Shown here: positions 36,663 through 47,811 of the stretch, piece by piece
Numbering within the stretch: position 1 is the stretch's first letter
Layout of the letters: every line of letters starts with the position of its first letter
Assembly: GCA_012932865.1 (NCBI GenBank)
Contig: SAXG01000003.1
Coordinates: forward strand, 744,001 to 808,000
Length of the DNA stretch: 64,000 bases
Source of the DNA: Amylostereum areolatum
Taxonomy: Eukaryota > Basidiomycota > Agaricomycetes > Russulales > Stereaceae
Direction: 5' to 3'
Program-made: the position numbers and the translations under genes
Notes under the pieces: generated by a model
Database searches by the model: none
The model's input: the letters and a program-made list of their open reading frames with translations, nothing else
Told to the model about the DNA's origin: nothing

Positions 36663-38891
36663 TTAGTAGGTCTCCCAGAACGGCGCAGGGAGAACCTTAC
36701 GCATGACTGTCGAGGCGGTCCTTTCAGCACTCGCCATAACATCACACAAAATGCACACTCACTTTTCCAATGCTCCAATGCGCCGGACTGCTGCCATTCA
36801 TTCAGCTTGTTCGACCCATCACGAAGAATCCATTTTTCAACGTTTCGTTCATCCGTTTCGCCGTGGATAAGGCTGGGACTGAATCTCCCGTTGGGCAAAA
36901 TTACTTAACACTTGTTCGCGCTGATGGGAGTCCAGGAAGTCAGGCGATTGCGCTGAGCGGAACGTTAAGGGTTTCGCGGCCGGAGAGCAGAAGAACACCT
37001 GGCGTGGCATAGTCAGATGACGACCCAAAACCTATGAAGGGTTTTTACCATATTGATAAAGCCATGAGGGTCCTCGTGCACATCCGGAGCGTCATGGAAG
37101 ACCCGGCACCGACCAAAGCTATATTGGAGAGTCGACAATATCGCCTTGGCCGGATTGGAGTTTAATACGCCTGCAAAGTTCTATGTAACACTCAGTTCAA
37201 GATCCTTGGGTGGGAACTTGCTACTCACCACAGCGACTACGCCATCTACGTTCATGATAGCCTTTAGGTCATCCCAGAATTCCACAGAGAACAAGTGTGC
37301 TGGTACGCCGCCTCCCGAAAAACAGTCGTGAATCACGTAGTCATATCTTTCGCCCTTTGAAGGCTCTTCATCGACCGCACGGCGCTTCAGACGTACTGTC
37401 TTTCGGGCATCTTCAAGGAACAGTTTGCCAGGACCGGGCTCGGGTAGACCAAAATACTGTCGAGACGCGTTGTAGACCGCCGGATCGATTTCGACGATGG
37501 TGGGGTGAATACCGTGCTTGTTGAGAGCTGTCGCGGCGATTCCCGCCCCAAGGCCACTAGTGCGAGGTGTCAGTAAGATTTCGAAGAGTACAGGTAGATA
37601 CGCACATGATCAACGCATTCTCTTCCCCGTTCTTGATTGCTCTGTCAGTGGTGTCCACCAAGCGTATGGCTTCTTGCAGAACAAATACGCTGTAGATGGA
37701 GTCGCCTATGGGTGTACCAGTGGAGTCAAGCGAAGGTGGACCCTTCGACTTTGTTACAGCTTTCCTGCCGTACCAGACGCCGCCCAAAAGAGAGTGGGAT
37801 GCCCGAAGATAGCGTATGTAAAGCGGGTGAGGCTCTGGGGTGCCAGGTTGCCAATCTTCGGGCAAGAGAGATTCTCCAACGACAACTATGCCAGTGACTG
37901 ATTGCGTTGACGACAGTATCCGTAGAGGGAAGTTAGGGAGGGTGTACGGGGCTAAGAGAGGATGTGGAAGGAGCGGGGGAGCCAGAGCAGGAAGCACGGT
38001 CGGGAGTACAGATATTACGATTGCCGGAACAAGCAGGCGCCAGGAAAATCGGATTCGGGAGTCCGATTCTGCTGTGTTAGAAGGAGAGCGGAGCGGTACA
38101 GATACCGCCCATGTTGCAATCGCGGCGCCGCCGACGAACGACAACTGCACCGAAGTTCAGCCGGACAAGTAGCGTGATATTAGACCGAACTGTTACAATT
38201 TGTGCATCCGATAGCCCGTACTTTGAAAAGAGGGGGACTTCGTTCCAGACCCCGGTAAACCCAATGATGGTTGACGCGCTCGCGGGAAGCATAGTGTAGC
38301 GCATCATCTGTACTTCATTCGACTGCCGTTCGAAGAATAGCTGCGATGCATAGGAATGAGACGTATGGAAAGGATAAGAACAAACGATCAACCTACCACC
38401 ATCCTTTTCATCAAATATACACCAAAGTATATGGTAGGGAAGAGCACGAGCACATGGGTGGCGATGGGACCGATCGTAGCGTCATCGAGGCGAGAAGTAT
38501 AGACGGCGGCCCAATAAGCGGTGTTGGGCAAAAGTACAACCCAAGAGCCAACAAAAAGTAGCGTTGACCATCCGGGAGGAGCAGGTCCCAACCCACCAAG
38601 AATGCTGCCGGCCCATATGACGGGATTGAGGTAGAGATGAGTGGGCACACCGCCATACAAGGGGTCGAGGGCACGTTGATAGACCCAAGTTGTGAGAGAA
38701 AGGGAGCCAATAAGGAAGATCATAGGGATAATGAGAAGCATTGTGAGCGGGGAAGGCGTTGCATTTTGGGTAGGCTGTGGAGTAGCGGGGACAGGGACGG
38801 TTGCTCTGCTCTGGCCTGCCGGAGGTACTTGAGGTGAAGCTTGAGTTTTTGACCGTGATGCGGCCTGCTTTTTCCGAGGTTGGGAAGGCAT
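36663..38891 (-). CDS. membrane-fused PABS (spermidine synthase-like) methyltransferase
   Basis: Start at 38891 (MPSQPRKKQAASR). The N-terminal third has several hydrophobic segments (LTMLLIIPMIFLIGSLSLT, LLFVGSWVVLLPNTAYWAAV, LLVPAIVISVLPTVLPALA). The C-terminal part has a Rossmann-like SAM-fold: AIKNGEENALIM, then GLGAGIAATALNKHGIHPTI and VEIDPAVYNASRQYFGLPEP, and YDYVIHDCFSGGGVP. The final exon reads MRKVLPAPFWETY. Fusion of membrane helices to a spermidine-synthase-like domain is known in bacteria and fungi; the substrate is not known. Around 36850 the frame must shift by one base between an NFAQREIQ-like block and the conserved VEKWILRDGSNKLNEWQQSG block, which may be an error or a real indel. 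Confidence 0.78.
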
Positions 38892-39204
38892 GGCCAAAGT
38901 TGCGCGCTAGCCCAGCTAATTTATATTAGTAAAAGAACGCAGGTTGTGAGAGTTGGACGTTGGCTCGGCCGTCAGTCGCGTCGTGGAGGAGAGGACGCAA
39001 GAGTGTTGGCCGTGACCGTGACGTGACCGTGTCTCGGTCCGGTCCAGGCCGCTTGCAGGCCGCGTCGAGTCCGTGCCCCGGCCGTCGGCGCTTTCGAGTC
39101 GTGTCAGGCTCTTGATATCGTTCTCCGTAGTTCTCTTCCTCTTCCTCTTACTTATCTCCTCTCTTTCTCACCCACGGCTGGAACCTTGGGCTATCATCTC
39201 TCAT
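38892..39204. promoter_or_regulatory. divergent promoter region methyltransferase / SDR
   Basis: 313 bp between divergent starts. Contains repeated gtgaccgtgacgtgaccgtg near 39012-39030, a possible cis element with TGACGTGA at 39019. Nothing else recognised. Confidence 0.45.
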
Positions 39205-40865
39205 ATGGATTCAAACCTACCCGGAGAATCTGTCGGCCCTGTATTTGATAACCTGGACGTCGATCTCGTCGTCAAAGTCCTCAACCACACAGCTTTCAGT
39301 CGGTCGACAATCTTTCTTCCCTAACTTGCTCTCACCACGTCGGAATTCAGGCCCCTTCTTTATCTTCTTGGTTCCCATCTTCTTCATCTTTCAGGAGGCT
39401 AGGATAGACACTCGTCCAGTCTTCTTCGCTTCAGGCTATTGGGTTCTCGTCTGCACATTCTGTGCGTCATCCCATCACAGCATCCTTGTCGAGACTCACC
39501 TTCCAGCAGGGCTCTTAAAATGGTACTCTAGGCTGTATAGGAACCAAGGAAGTATTCTTTTTGGCCCCCCACCGTTGGACTGGGGAGAGCAAATTGTCGT
39601 CATAACGGGAGGTTTGTGCTTCCGTCCAGTCTTTCGTTCAGCACTCGCTCAAGCATTTTCAGGTGCTTCGGGGATAGGGGAACTGCTCGCCAATACCCTC
39701 GCTGTTAGGAATGTCAATGTGATCGTATTGGACGTCAAGCCCATCGTGACTGAGAACTGTATGACTCTTACCAATCATCACCATCGTCACCTCACTCTCT
39801 TCTTCTAGACAACATAACCTACTATAAATGCGACGTTTCCAAGTGGGAAGAAGTAGAGGCTATCTCCAAGCAGATCGTCGAGGATGTAATGCGCATGTCT
39901 ACCCTTCCACTACAGTGACTTAACCATGTTTCAGATTGGACACCCGACTATGTTGATCAATAACGCCGGCGTGGTTCAAGGCAAACTGATCACAGATCTT
40001 ACACCGGAGGATATCAAGCAGTGCGTACTGGCGCGCGTAGGGGTGTCGTCTGATGCAACACTTCTCATACGTCGTTTCTTAGGACATTCAATGTCAATAC
40101 ACTCTCCCATTATTGGACATTGAAGGCATTCCTCCCCGAGATGATCAAGGAGAAGACTGGGCACATCGTATGTCGTGTTTATGGGACAATTCACGGACAT
40201 TTTTTAATACCCTCTTCAGGTAACTGTCGGATCTGTCGCTGGACTGGTCGGCGCTACCCAAATGGGTGAGAGACGCAGCATCCTTCACCTTGAGACACTT
40301 GTTGATGTCTTCATGACACGCGTATAGCCGATTACAGCGCATCCAAGGCTGCACTTATCCCGTTGCATGAGTCGCTGCGGTACGAACTAGACAAGCGGCA
40401 AGTCTCTCCTCCGCCTTGCTGAAATACGAGACTCAACGTATTCCAGATACCACGCACCAGGGGTCCGGACAACGCTCGTTATTCCTGGCCATGTTCTCAC
40501 CCCTTTATTCTCAACTGTCGACCTCCCGAAGAGCTGGCTATACAACTTTTTCGTGCCTTCTCAGGCTCCCATCACTATCGTGAAAGCCATCATAGCAGCT
40601 CTGGATGAACGTCACTCTCAAGTTATCTACCTTCCTTTCTATGCCAATTTTGCCCCATACTTGTGGACGATGCCTAGCTTTATCAGGGATTTAGGCCAAT
40701 GGGTAAGTGACCACAACTGCCTGCGCGACTTCTGGGAAATTGACTGTCAAACAGATGTCGCGTGCTGATGAGGCGATGAAGCCGTTTGTGAAAGTGTCAG
40801 GACGCCGCGCAGATGAAGGACCTGTGCCAACTGTCGCAGTTGAGACACGGCTCAAGGCGTCCTAA
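39205..40865 (+). CDS. short-chain dehydrogenase/reductase, SDR16C/RDH10-like
   Basis: NAD(P)-dependent oxidoreductase, probably membrane-bound and acting on lipid or retinoid-like alcohols or ketones (family-based). Start at 39205. The N-terminal region has a hydrophobic segment (SGYWVLVCTFC). Cofactor motif: VVITGG, then GASGIGELLANTLAVRN after an intron. Then MLINNAGVVQGK (NNAG), TVGSVAGLVGA (catalytic Ser) and ADYSASKAAL (YxxxK). The C-terminal part has PGHVLTPLFSTVDLPKSWLY. Introns near 39612, 39760, 39886, 40022, 40168, 40265 and 40398 use GT/AG ends. All catalytic residues are present. Stop at 40865. Confidence 0.87.
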
Positions 40866-41345
40866 ATCAATTGGTGACGTTTTGATGTTACATGCAAGTT
40901 ACACGGGTACCTTCAGTGTGGATCTAATCTAATCTACTTTGATTACTGTCGATCGCACCCCTTGGCCCGTCGGTTCTCCAACGATCGTTGGAGCTGTTGA
41001 CGCAGATCAATCATTTGCAATTGGTCGGCAAACTTCTGCAGTTCTGACGGCCAATCGCATCACTGTACTGTGTACAGCCCGAATTTACCGAGTACGCAAG
41101 CTTGGTGCGGCCACACGACTTGTGTTCGGATTAGGCGCCTATGTGTTAGTCGCAGGCGCGCAGCGACAAGGGCTCCGCCGCTGGTCGTCCCGGTCAAACG
41201 TTACGCGCACAGCCACAACAGTGAGCTTGATGGTACTTATAGGCGCGAGGGAGGTCGTGTTGATGTTTCCTCCCCATCATTTCTCTTTTTTTCCCTTTCT
41301 CTTTCTTCTTCTCCTTTTATTCAATTTGTCTTAATTATTGGACTT
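40866..41345. other. intergenic
   Basis: No supported gene. Ends in a T/C-rich stretch (41270-41330) just upstream of the next ATG, typical of a fungal core promoter/5' UTR. Confidence 0.45.
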
Positions 41346-43074
41346 ATGTCTTCTACTGTTGTTCCCCTTTACGACCACGTTCTGAACCTCACGTCCCTTC
41401 ATGACTCTTGCGCGCATTACGACATCATCGAAGAGGCCGTCTCAGCCTGCCGCTCCTCTCACCTTGCTGATGTCCACGGCGAGACGGCCCCGCCCAAATA
41501 CCAAGAGATCGATCCATTACTTCAGGTATGTCATGCAGTTGCTTTACAGCGTTTCGGATCGTGACGTCTCTACATCGATTACAGTCGTCATCCAACATAC
41601 CGTCCCGACCTGCTCGAACCCCCGAGGTCGGTGCGCTCGACGATATCTACGCGATTTACAGCGACTACGTAGAGGACGATCAAACGTGGGCCTTCATGGA
41701 GACTCAGCGTGTGTCCGTACGTGATTTCGCTGCTCCTGACCCTACGCGTTTGACACGTCGATCTTTAGAGACCTTCTTTACTTATTACCATGATCGACGG
41801 CGCGGAGGCTACGGCTGTGAAGCCCGTCGCGTTTTCTTCTCCTGTTAACGTGCGTGTCCTTCATCTCGTGGACTCCCGAGAAACCTATGGATTTCATTCC
41901 TCAGGCCCATTTTGAAGCTCTGCGCCGTGACCCCCTCAACCTTATTTTGGATTCCATCAATTCCTCCCGTGCTCCTCACATTGTCATCACTCCCCCACCC
42001 TACCAGTGGTATGACTTTCATGCACCTGCCGAGAACGCTGTTCCTCCTCAACGGCATGGTCACCTCACTGTTCCAGGAGCAGGTCGGCCTTCGCTTCCCC
42101 GGACTCTACCTGTTCCCGCCAGTCCTTCTCGTCCATTGCCTCCTTCTCCGACCATCTCTCCGCGTCGCGTATGTCTCTTGGTCCATTTACCAACACTCCC
42201 TGACCTTGATATCCAGATCAATCGCGACGTCGTTCCTAGCAATCGCATCGTTCGCAAGAAAATGGACCAGTTGGGCTGCTACCACACTTACCGCGCATGC
42301 GTACGTTGATTAATACAACTACATAATCGCTGGTGCCTTGCCTCATTCCGCGTCTAGGCACTGCTCACTGCCCGCAGGGCCTCCTACGCGCTGCGCTCTC
42401 CTAGTGCACACCTCATCTCTTTGATGGAAACGGACACTTTCACCTGGACCGACCCCGCCGAATCTTTGCTGTCCTGGATGCGTCAATTCCGTGGCATTAC
42501 TATCCTCGATTCTATGACGCCATGCACCGTACCTCACATCGTAATCGCAGAGCCCCCGGAGGCCGAACCATGGGTCGCCTGGGGAAACGTCGCACCTGAA
42601 CAGGATCCGGCGGAAGGCGAGCTTCTCTCGTTGGTGTACTACCCCCGTCCTACGTCCGACTTCGAAGACGACGACAGCGACACGCTGTATTCGTCTGATG
42701 AGGAAGACGGGGTGTCAGAGTTTTTCTACGACCTCGACTTCTTCGACGACGCCGAGTCGCTCGCCTCGCCTACCCGCACAGAAACCCCGGCGCCTGTGAC
42801 GCCGCCAGCATACGCAGTTGCCGCATGGCGCGAACTATCTGGAAAGGAGCACAACGAAGAAGCGAACTCGCTCAGCCCTATATCGGGTCCGCGTCTGCCG
42901 ATGTTGCTCGTGCAGGGGGACGAATCGTGGTCGTCGCATGACTTTCCGTCTTCGATCGAGCATGACGGTATCTTCTCTCCCGTCTTCTCTCCTGAAGGTG
43001 TGCTTGTCGTTTCGGCGGGGAGCCCGGAGGTGACCCGGTCATTCGATTGGAGCCGTGCGCGGGCCATGTTCTAG
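41346..43074 (+). CDS. uncharacterised protein with internal duplicated PHIVI motif
   Basis: I do not recognise the family. Phase-0 splicing joins six exons into one frame. MSSTVVPLYDHVLNLTSL opens exon 1. Junctions include DPLLQ|SSSNIPSR, QRVS|RPSLLITM, SPVN|AHFEALRRD, SPRR|INRDVV and YRAC|ALLTARRA. The last exon runs to 43074. The protein repeats a unit: DPLNLILDSINSSRAPHIVI followed by PPP, and later DPAESLLSW...VPHIVIAEPPE. The C-terminal half is acidic (DFEDDDSDTLYSSDEEDG) and low in structure. About 480 aa, no signal peptide or TM segment. All five internal introns being phase 0 supports one gene rather than three small ones. Function unknown. Confidence 0.6.
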
Positions 43075-44314
43075 ACGTGTTGGATGTGGTCGTTTGTCCT
43101 TCGAATGCGTTTGGGCGTACCAGTCGCATAATTATAACCTCTGCGTTCATAGGCCAATACACCATTCGTCGAGCATACTCTAAATCCAACTGATACATTC
43201 ATTCCATTGCAAGCCTGCGACTCGAGTCCGCTCCTTTGCCGTGTAAAGTATATTGGTCGAACGAAGTCCTTTTAATTATTGATTACATCAATTGGTGGGC
43301 GTACGCTGGTCGTCTACAATCTTTGCAGCAGTCGCGTTTGAGTAGCACTGCACACGCTCTGACAGACAGACAGCTGTTTGTGACTGAGAAACTTTCGGAC
43401 TTCTCGATAACAATCAGAAGTTGGGAGGTTACGTATCGGTGATGAATGATGAAACCGTGCACAGGGCTATGCGTGGGCCATTGGAACTGACAGAAGCGAA
43501 CTCATGCACATCATGACGTTGATAGATAGACGTATGCGTGGTAGGTATGAGGGGGACCAAACTCTAAGCGCAAGCGCTAAGCGCTAAGCACTTAGTACTT
43601 AGGCCTTAGGATCAGAGCTGATCAAACTTTACGACATACCACGTGCGGCGAGACGTGCATGATCGAGGGGACTGGATGGTAGGTTGTCACCAAACATTTC
43701 TATCAGCCTTACCATGATGTATGACACGACGAAGACATGTGGAGGTGGTTCTGGCAGGACCCCAGATCTATGAATATGGAGCGGGCGGGACTTGTGCGAT
43801 CGGTGGCACTGGGAAGAGAGTAGTGCCCATAAAGGTAATGCGGGAATGCAGGGGACGAAGGAGACTCACATAGAGTGATGAGAAGGGTAGGTGGCGAACG
43901 CAGATGGGGGCGGTGGACAGACAACGATGATCAAGCTTAGGCAATGGTCAGCCTTTGAGAGGGATTAGCGGTCCGTGGTGATAGATGCCGGGCGAAGTCT
44001 ATGGGCGACTGAGTGGAACAGAAAGCGCCCGGAAGGGCGAGGCGGAACTGGAGGGTCGTTAACCGTGAGAAGATCGACTTGGGGAAACGGGCGTGCAGAA
44101 GAAGGATTGAGATCACGTGCTCCGGACCACCCGCCGGGCAAAGGAGAAGACTGCTTTCCGTTTCCTGACCTCGGCAAGTCCGCACAGTTGCTTGCCGTTT
44201 CCGCCTCCTAACTTATTTCTCCTTCTTTCCTCTACCCACGACCGCTTATAAGTGCCAACGACGTCCAGCTCTTCATGTCTGACTCCGCCCCGCTCTCATC
44301 AGCAGTCCTCCGCA
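43075..44314. other. intergenic
   Basis: 1.2 kb with no recognised gene. It contains a compact palindromic CTAAG/CTTAG array at 43564-43610 and a TATAAG-type element at 44246, about 70 bp before the next ATG. Confidence 0.45.
43564..43610. repeat. short palindromic CTAAG/CTTAG array
   Basis: Consecutive near-heptamers: ctaagcg, gctaagcg, ctaagca, then the inverse cttagta, cttagg, ccttagg. Together they form an imperfect inverted repeat of about 45 bp. It could be a protein-binding site or a transposon remnant. Confidence 0.5.
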
Positions 44315-46262
44315 ATGCAAGTCACTATCTCCCTTCTTCCCGTATCTCTGTCCCTGGTACATATTCCTCGCTCACGGCTCATCCAACTCGCACATCCTAT
44401 CGTTCGCCAAATTCTGCTCCCTCACCCCGCCTTTCTCAACCTCACCTCCAACGAAATAGAGCTCAGCATATTCGCAGAGCGCGACGCTCTCGATGACTTT
44501 GAAGCCATAGCCAGGAAAGACAGGCAGACCCTTCGTTCCTGGTCAGGCTCCACCTCCAGTCGTAGGTATTCAAGCGTGTCTGAAAGCGACGCGGTCGAGG
44601 TTTCGTACGACAAGTGGAATGTCCTTCAAATTGACTCTCATTCCAGTGGTCTAGGTTCGCTTCTCCTCTTCTGCTCTCAGTGCCATCTGACCATATCATC
44701 TGCAGACAACGCTGGCGCACGTGTGCACGAAATCTCCGCTCCCCTAGCAGCGGCGGGAATTTCTATCCTTTATCAGTCGTCGTACATGAGCGACTTCATG
44801 TTCGTGCGTGCTTTCTTGACACACGTTCTCCGGTGCACTCATCTTTCACATGACCTAGGTCAAGTCTTCGCGCCTCACCGAAGTAATGGCTATCCTGTCT
44901 TCTGCCGGATTCAGTGTGTATTCTTCAGAGCCCGACAGCCTGTCATCCCATCCCCTCGTCTCGCCGGCCGACGAGGGCGTTCTCTCCTTCGAATCCGCCT
45001 CTGCGCTCACGCGCAAGAGAAGCAACACAGGGGGGTCCAGCAGCACGCACGCTTCCTCATTCCAACCCCTCTCCTTGGACAACGTCATAGAGTTAACGAC
45101 CGAGCACCCTTCTTCCGTAACCCCCTCGATGTCACATCCCCCTCCAACCCGTGCAAACCCCCTCCCCCCTTCTTGCTCGGATGTTCAAATCTTGACTCCG
45201 GACATCACCTGTATCGGTCTAGCCGATGACGCAGCCGATGTCTGGGCCCTCAAAATCGTCAAACTTGTCGCGTATCCCGAGCTTATTATATCAGATCACC
45301 ACCACGCTCGACGAACTTCGGCGCCCATATGGGAGAGGCCTGGTTCCGGCATCTTCTCCCTAGGAAGTCGCTTCAGTTCTCCGAACTCACGTCGCCGTCA
45401 CTCCCCCAGTCCACACTCTATATCCCCTACCACGCTATCCATACAACCCTCCGAGGCGCAAGGCTCCAGTCCACCGTCTTCTCCATCCTCCTCTTCGGAA
45501 GAAGATGGGTACTTCTCCGCATCGCCGCACAACCGATCCACGAGCTCGCTTGTTTCGTCTGCGATGTCGCGCTCCCTGGAGGATGTCTCCACGGCTCAAC
45601 ACTCAAGCAAGCACACGGACCGGCGAAACGCAAAATACACTCACCTCCATCGCATCGCGACCGTGACAGAAATCGCGCGGGCATCGTCTGTGTCCAGTAG
45701 CGACGCGCCTCCGCACTCTGCTTCCTCTCGGCGACGTCTGTCTGAATCGCAACCTCCTATGGCTCACGCCGTGCCCTTTTTCTCGTTTACCCGTACATCT
45801 GAGGGCTCCTCTCTTACCGCGCCGACCTCATTCCTCGCGGCACTCTTCCCCCCATCGGAGAGACACATGGTTATCCGGAGTAATGAGCTCGACGAGCTCG
45901 ACGGACGCAATGAAGGCGAGCAAGATGACGACGCTTCGGAAACGGATAGTCGAGGTGGCCCGATGAAGTGCCTGCAAATTGACTTGCGGCAGTTCGGCCT
46001 TGGTATGTCTACGTCTTTCTGAAATTGCATCGCTCGCAGTAACTTTATCTTTTCGCAGACAAGCACGGTCTTGTCAACCGCTACTCTCGAGTACTTGAAG
46101 AGAACGGTATCAACCATATGTACAGTTCCACTTACAAAACGGCTAATCTCCTTGTACGTAACCCCTTGCTTTTTTCGCGGCCACGGTTTAATTCCCATGT
46201 TGTCTGTTCAGGTTGATAGACAGCATGCAGTGAAAGCTCAGGCCGTTCTCAAGGGTTGCTGA
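44315..46262 (+). CDS. ACT-domain protein resembling CASTOR/GATSL arginine sensors
   Basis: Start at 44315 (MQVTISLLPVSLSLVHIPRS). The N-terminal block resembles the paired ACT domains of animal CASTOR1/GATS-like proteins: FLNLTSNEIELSIFAERDAL, WNVLQIDSHSSGL, GISILYQSSYMSDFMFVK, SSRLTEVMAILSSAGFSVYS. A second ACT-like half follows DITCIGLADDAADVWALKIV and ends, after splicing, CLQIDLRQFGLDKHGLVNRY, SRVLEENGINHMYSSTYKTA, VDRQHAVKAQAVL. Between them lie about 230 Ser/Pro-rich residues. CASTOR1 binds arginine and regulates GATOR2/TORC1 in animals; fungal homologs are not well studied, so the sensing role is inference. About 560 aa with four introns. Stop at 46262. Confidence 0.78.
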
Positions 46263-46777
46263 AATATAAGGACTCTCGATATGAAACGAAAGCAATCCGA
46301 CATTCCAAACATGCCCAACCACATCTCTTCACATCTATTTTCATCTCATCTGTATTACTTTTTTCCTACAATTCATCCGTCCCGACACGTTCTTTTGCAG
46401 ATGACACCCCACACCTGTTTAAAATACCCCTCCATATCCCCGAACAGCCCTGCACTTCCTATTACCACAACATGTATTCACCACCACCCCACTTGTCTCC
46501 ATAGCCTTCTCATAACTGCAATGCCCGACATTCGATGCTTGTAGCCGCTCACAACGATGCCTATTATCTGCGTGTTACTTCTGGCGAGATGTGAACCGTC
46601 GTGAAACATATACCATGTGTCCAGGCCGCCGTCCAGATTCCAGGGTACACAGCAAGGAGCATGGCATGCGAGGCATGGCAATAAAATCATGGCGTATGGC
46701 ATACAAAAAATAGTGACGACAAACTCCGGACACAACACTCTCCGCCCAACCCGCTCAGGCCGAGATGAAGCGCACGC
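46263..46777. other. intergenic, convergent 3' ends
   Basis: 3' UTRs of the ACT-domain gene and RPL35. No gene recognised. Confidence 0.5.
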
Positions 46778-47346
46778 TCATGCCTTAACGGCGTACTTGC
46801 GCAGGGGGAAGTGGATGTCCTTCTTGTGTTGCTTCACAGTCTTTGCGTGCTTCTCATGCTGCAAGAACGGCTCGGTGATCAGATGGAGCACAAGCAGATG
46901 GAGCACAAGGGAAAAGAAAACGAGACGCACGGGAGTTAACCGCCTGCGAATCGCGCGGGTCTTCTTCGCGCGAAGGTCGAGGGGGAGGTACTTCTTGCCC
47001 TTGTAGAAGTCGCGCAGGTTTTGGCGTTGTTTTTGGTTGGTCACGGTCAGAACGCGGGCGATAGACTTGCGAACGCCGTTGCTGTATCGCATACCGCGTT
47101 CCGGTAAGTTACCAAACAGGCATCCAGAAGAGGTCACGCACATTTTCGTGAGCTTGGACGCAGAGCCGCCCGCGATCTTCTGCACCCGCAGGCTCAGGAG
47201 CTCATTCTTGAGCTCGACCAGCTGCTTGCCCAGATCGTTCTTGGACCTGAGCCAGCCAGCGTCAGACAGCAATTCTGTAGTTCACATCTAAAGTGCATGC
47301 CGGCTCACTTGGACTGGAGTTCGTACGCCTTAACCTTGCCGGGCAT
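46778..47346 (-). CDS. RPL35: 60S ribosomal protein L35 (uL29)
   Basis: Start at 47346 ([13 protein letters not shown]). Exon 2 gives [20 protein letters not shown] and [12 protein letters not shown]. The next exon carries [40 protein letters not shown] and AIRRRLT. The last exon ends [20 protein letters not shown] and KYAVKA, stop at 46778. All core uL29 features are present, and about 125 aa is the normal length. Three introns; the last contains a perfect 15 bp tandem duplication. Located at the tunnel exit of the large subunit in all eukaryotes. Confidence 0.96.
46880..46909 (+). repeat. 15 bp perfect tandem duplication inside an RPL35 intron
   Basis: cagatggagcacaag occurs twice without gap at 46880-46894 and 46895-46909, inside the intron between the RRLTP and HEKHAK coding segments. 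Confidence 0.85.
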
Positions 47347-47811
47347 CGTGGTAGAAGTCTAGATGAAGAGGTAGCGTGAATCAGCCGGCCTAGGAGCAGC
47401 GACGGAATGGTAATTGGTAGAGGCGGCGGTGGAAATGGTGGGGAATGCAGTGGCGAGAAAGAGTAGCGATCGGACGTACCTTGAGGGTGTGTTTTGGGAC
47501 GGGGGCGACGGCGAGCAAGATGTTCTACCTTCGGTCGATGCCTACGATGTCACGTTACAGCCCGAGAGGCTGCACGTGGATGGTAAAAACGTAGAACTTT
47601 ACAGTTTATATTATTTTCTGCGGTTAGGGTTATCAGAAAGCCAACACATGCCCGCGTTTTCGACTCGCGACGTGCGTACCACCGGTAATCGGTACATGGC
47701 GAGGTGAACGCAGATACTGGAAAACCACGCATCCGCTCGTGTTCTCTCACGTACATTGTACTCGGAGTAGCTTTCTCCGCGTATGTTCGCTCACGATTGC
47801 AATCATGGTGA
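47347..47811. other. intergenic: RPL35 promoter and HIS6 3' flank
   Basis: No coding region supported. Confidence 0.5.

Noticed and set aside
41790..42310. Separate small gene within 41346-43074
   Set aside because: Phase-0 junctions on both sides connect it to the flanking exons, making one gene more likely.
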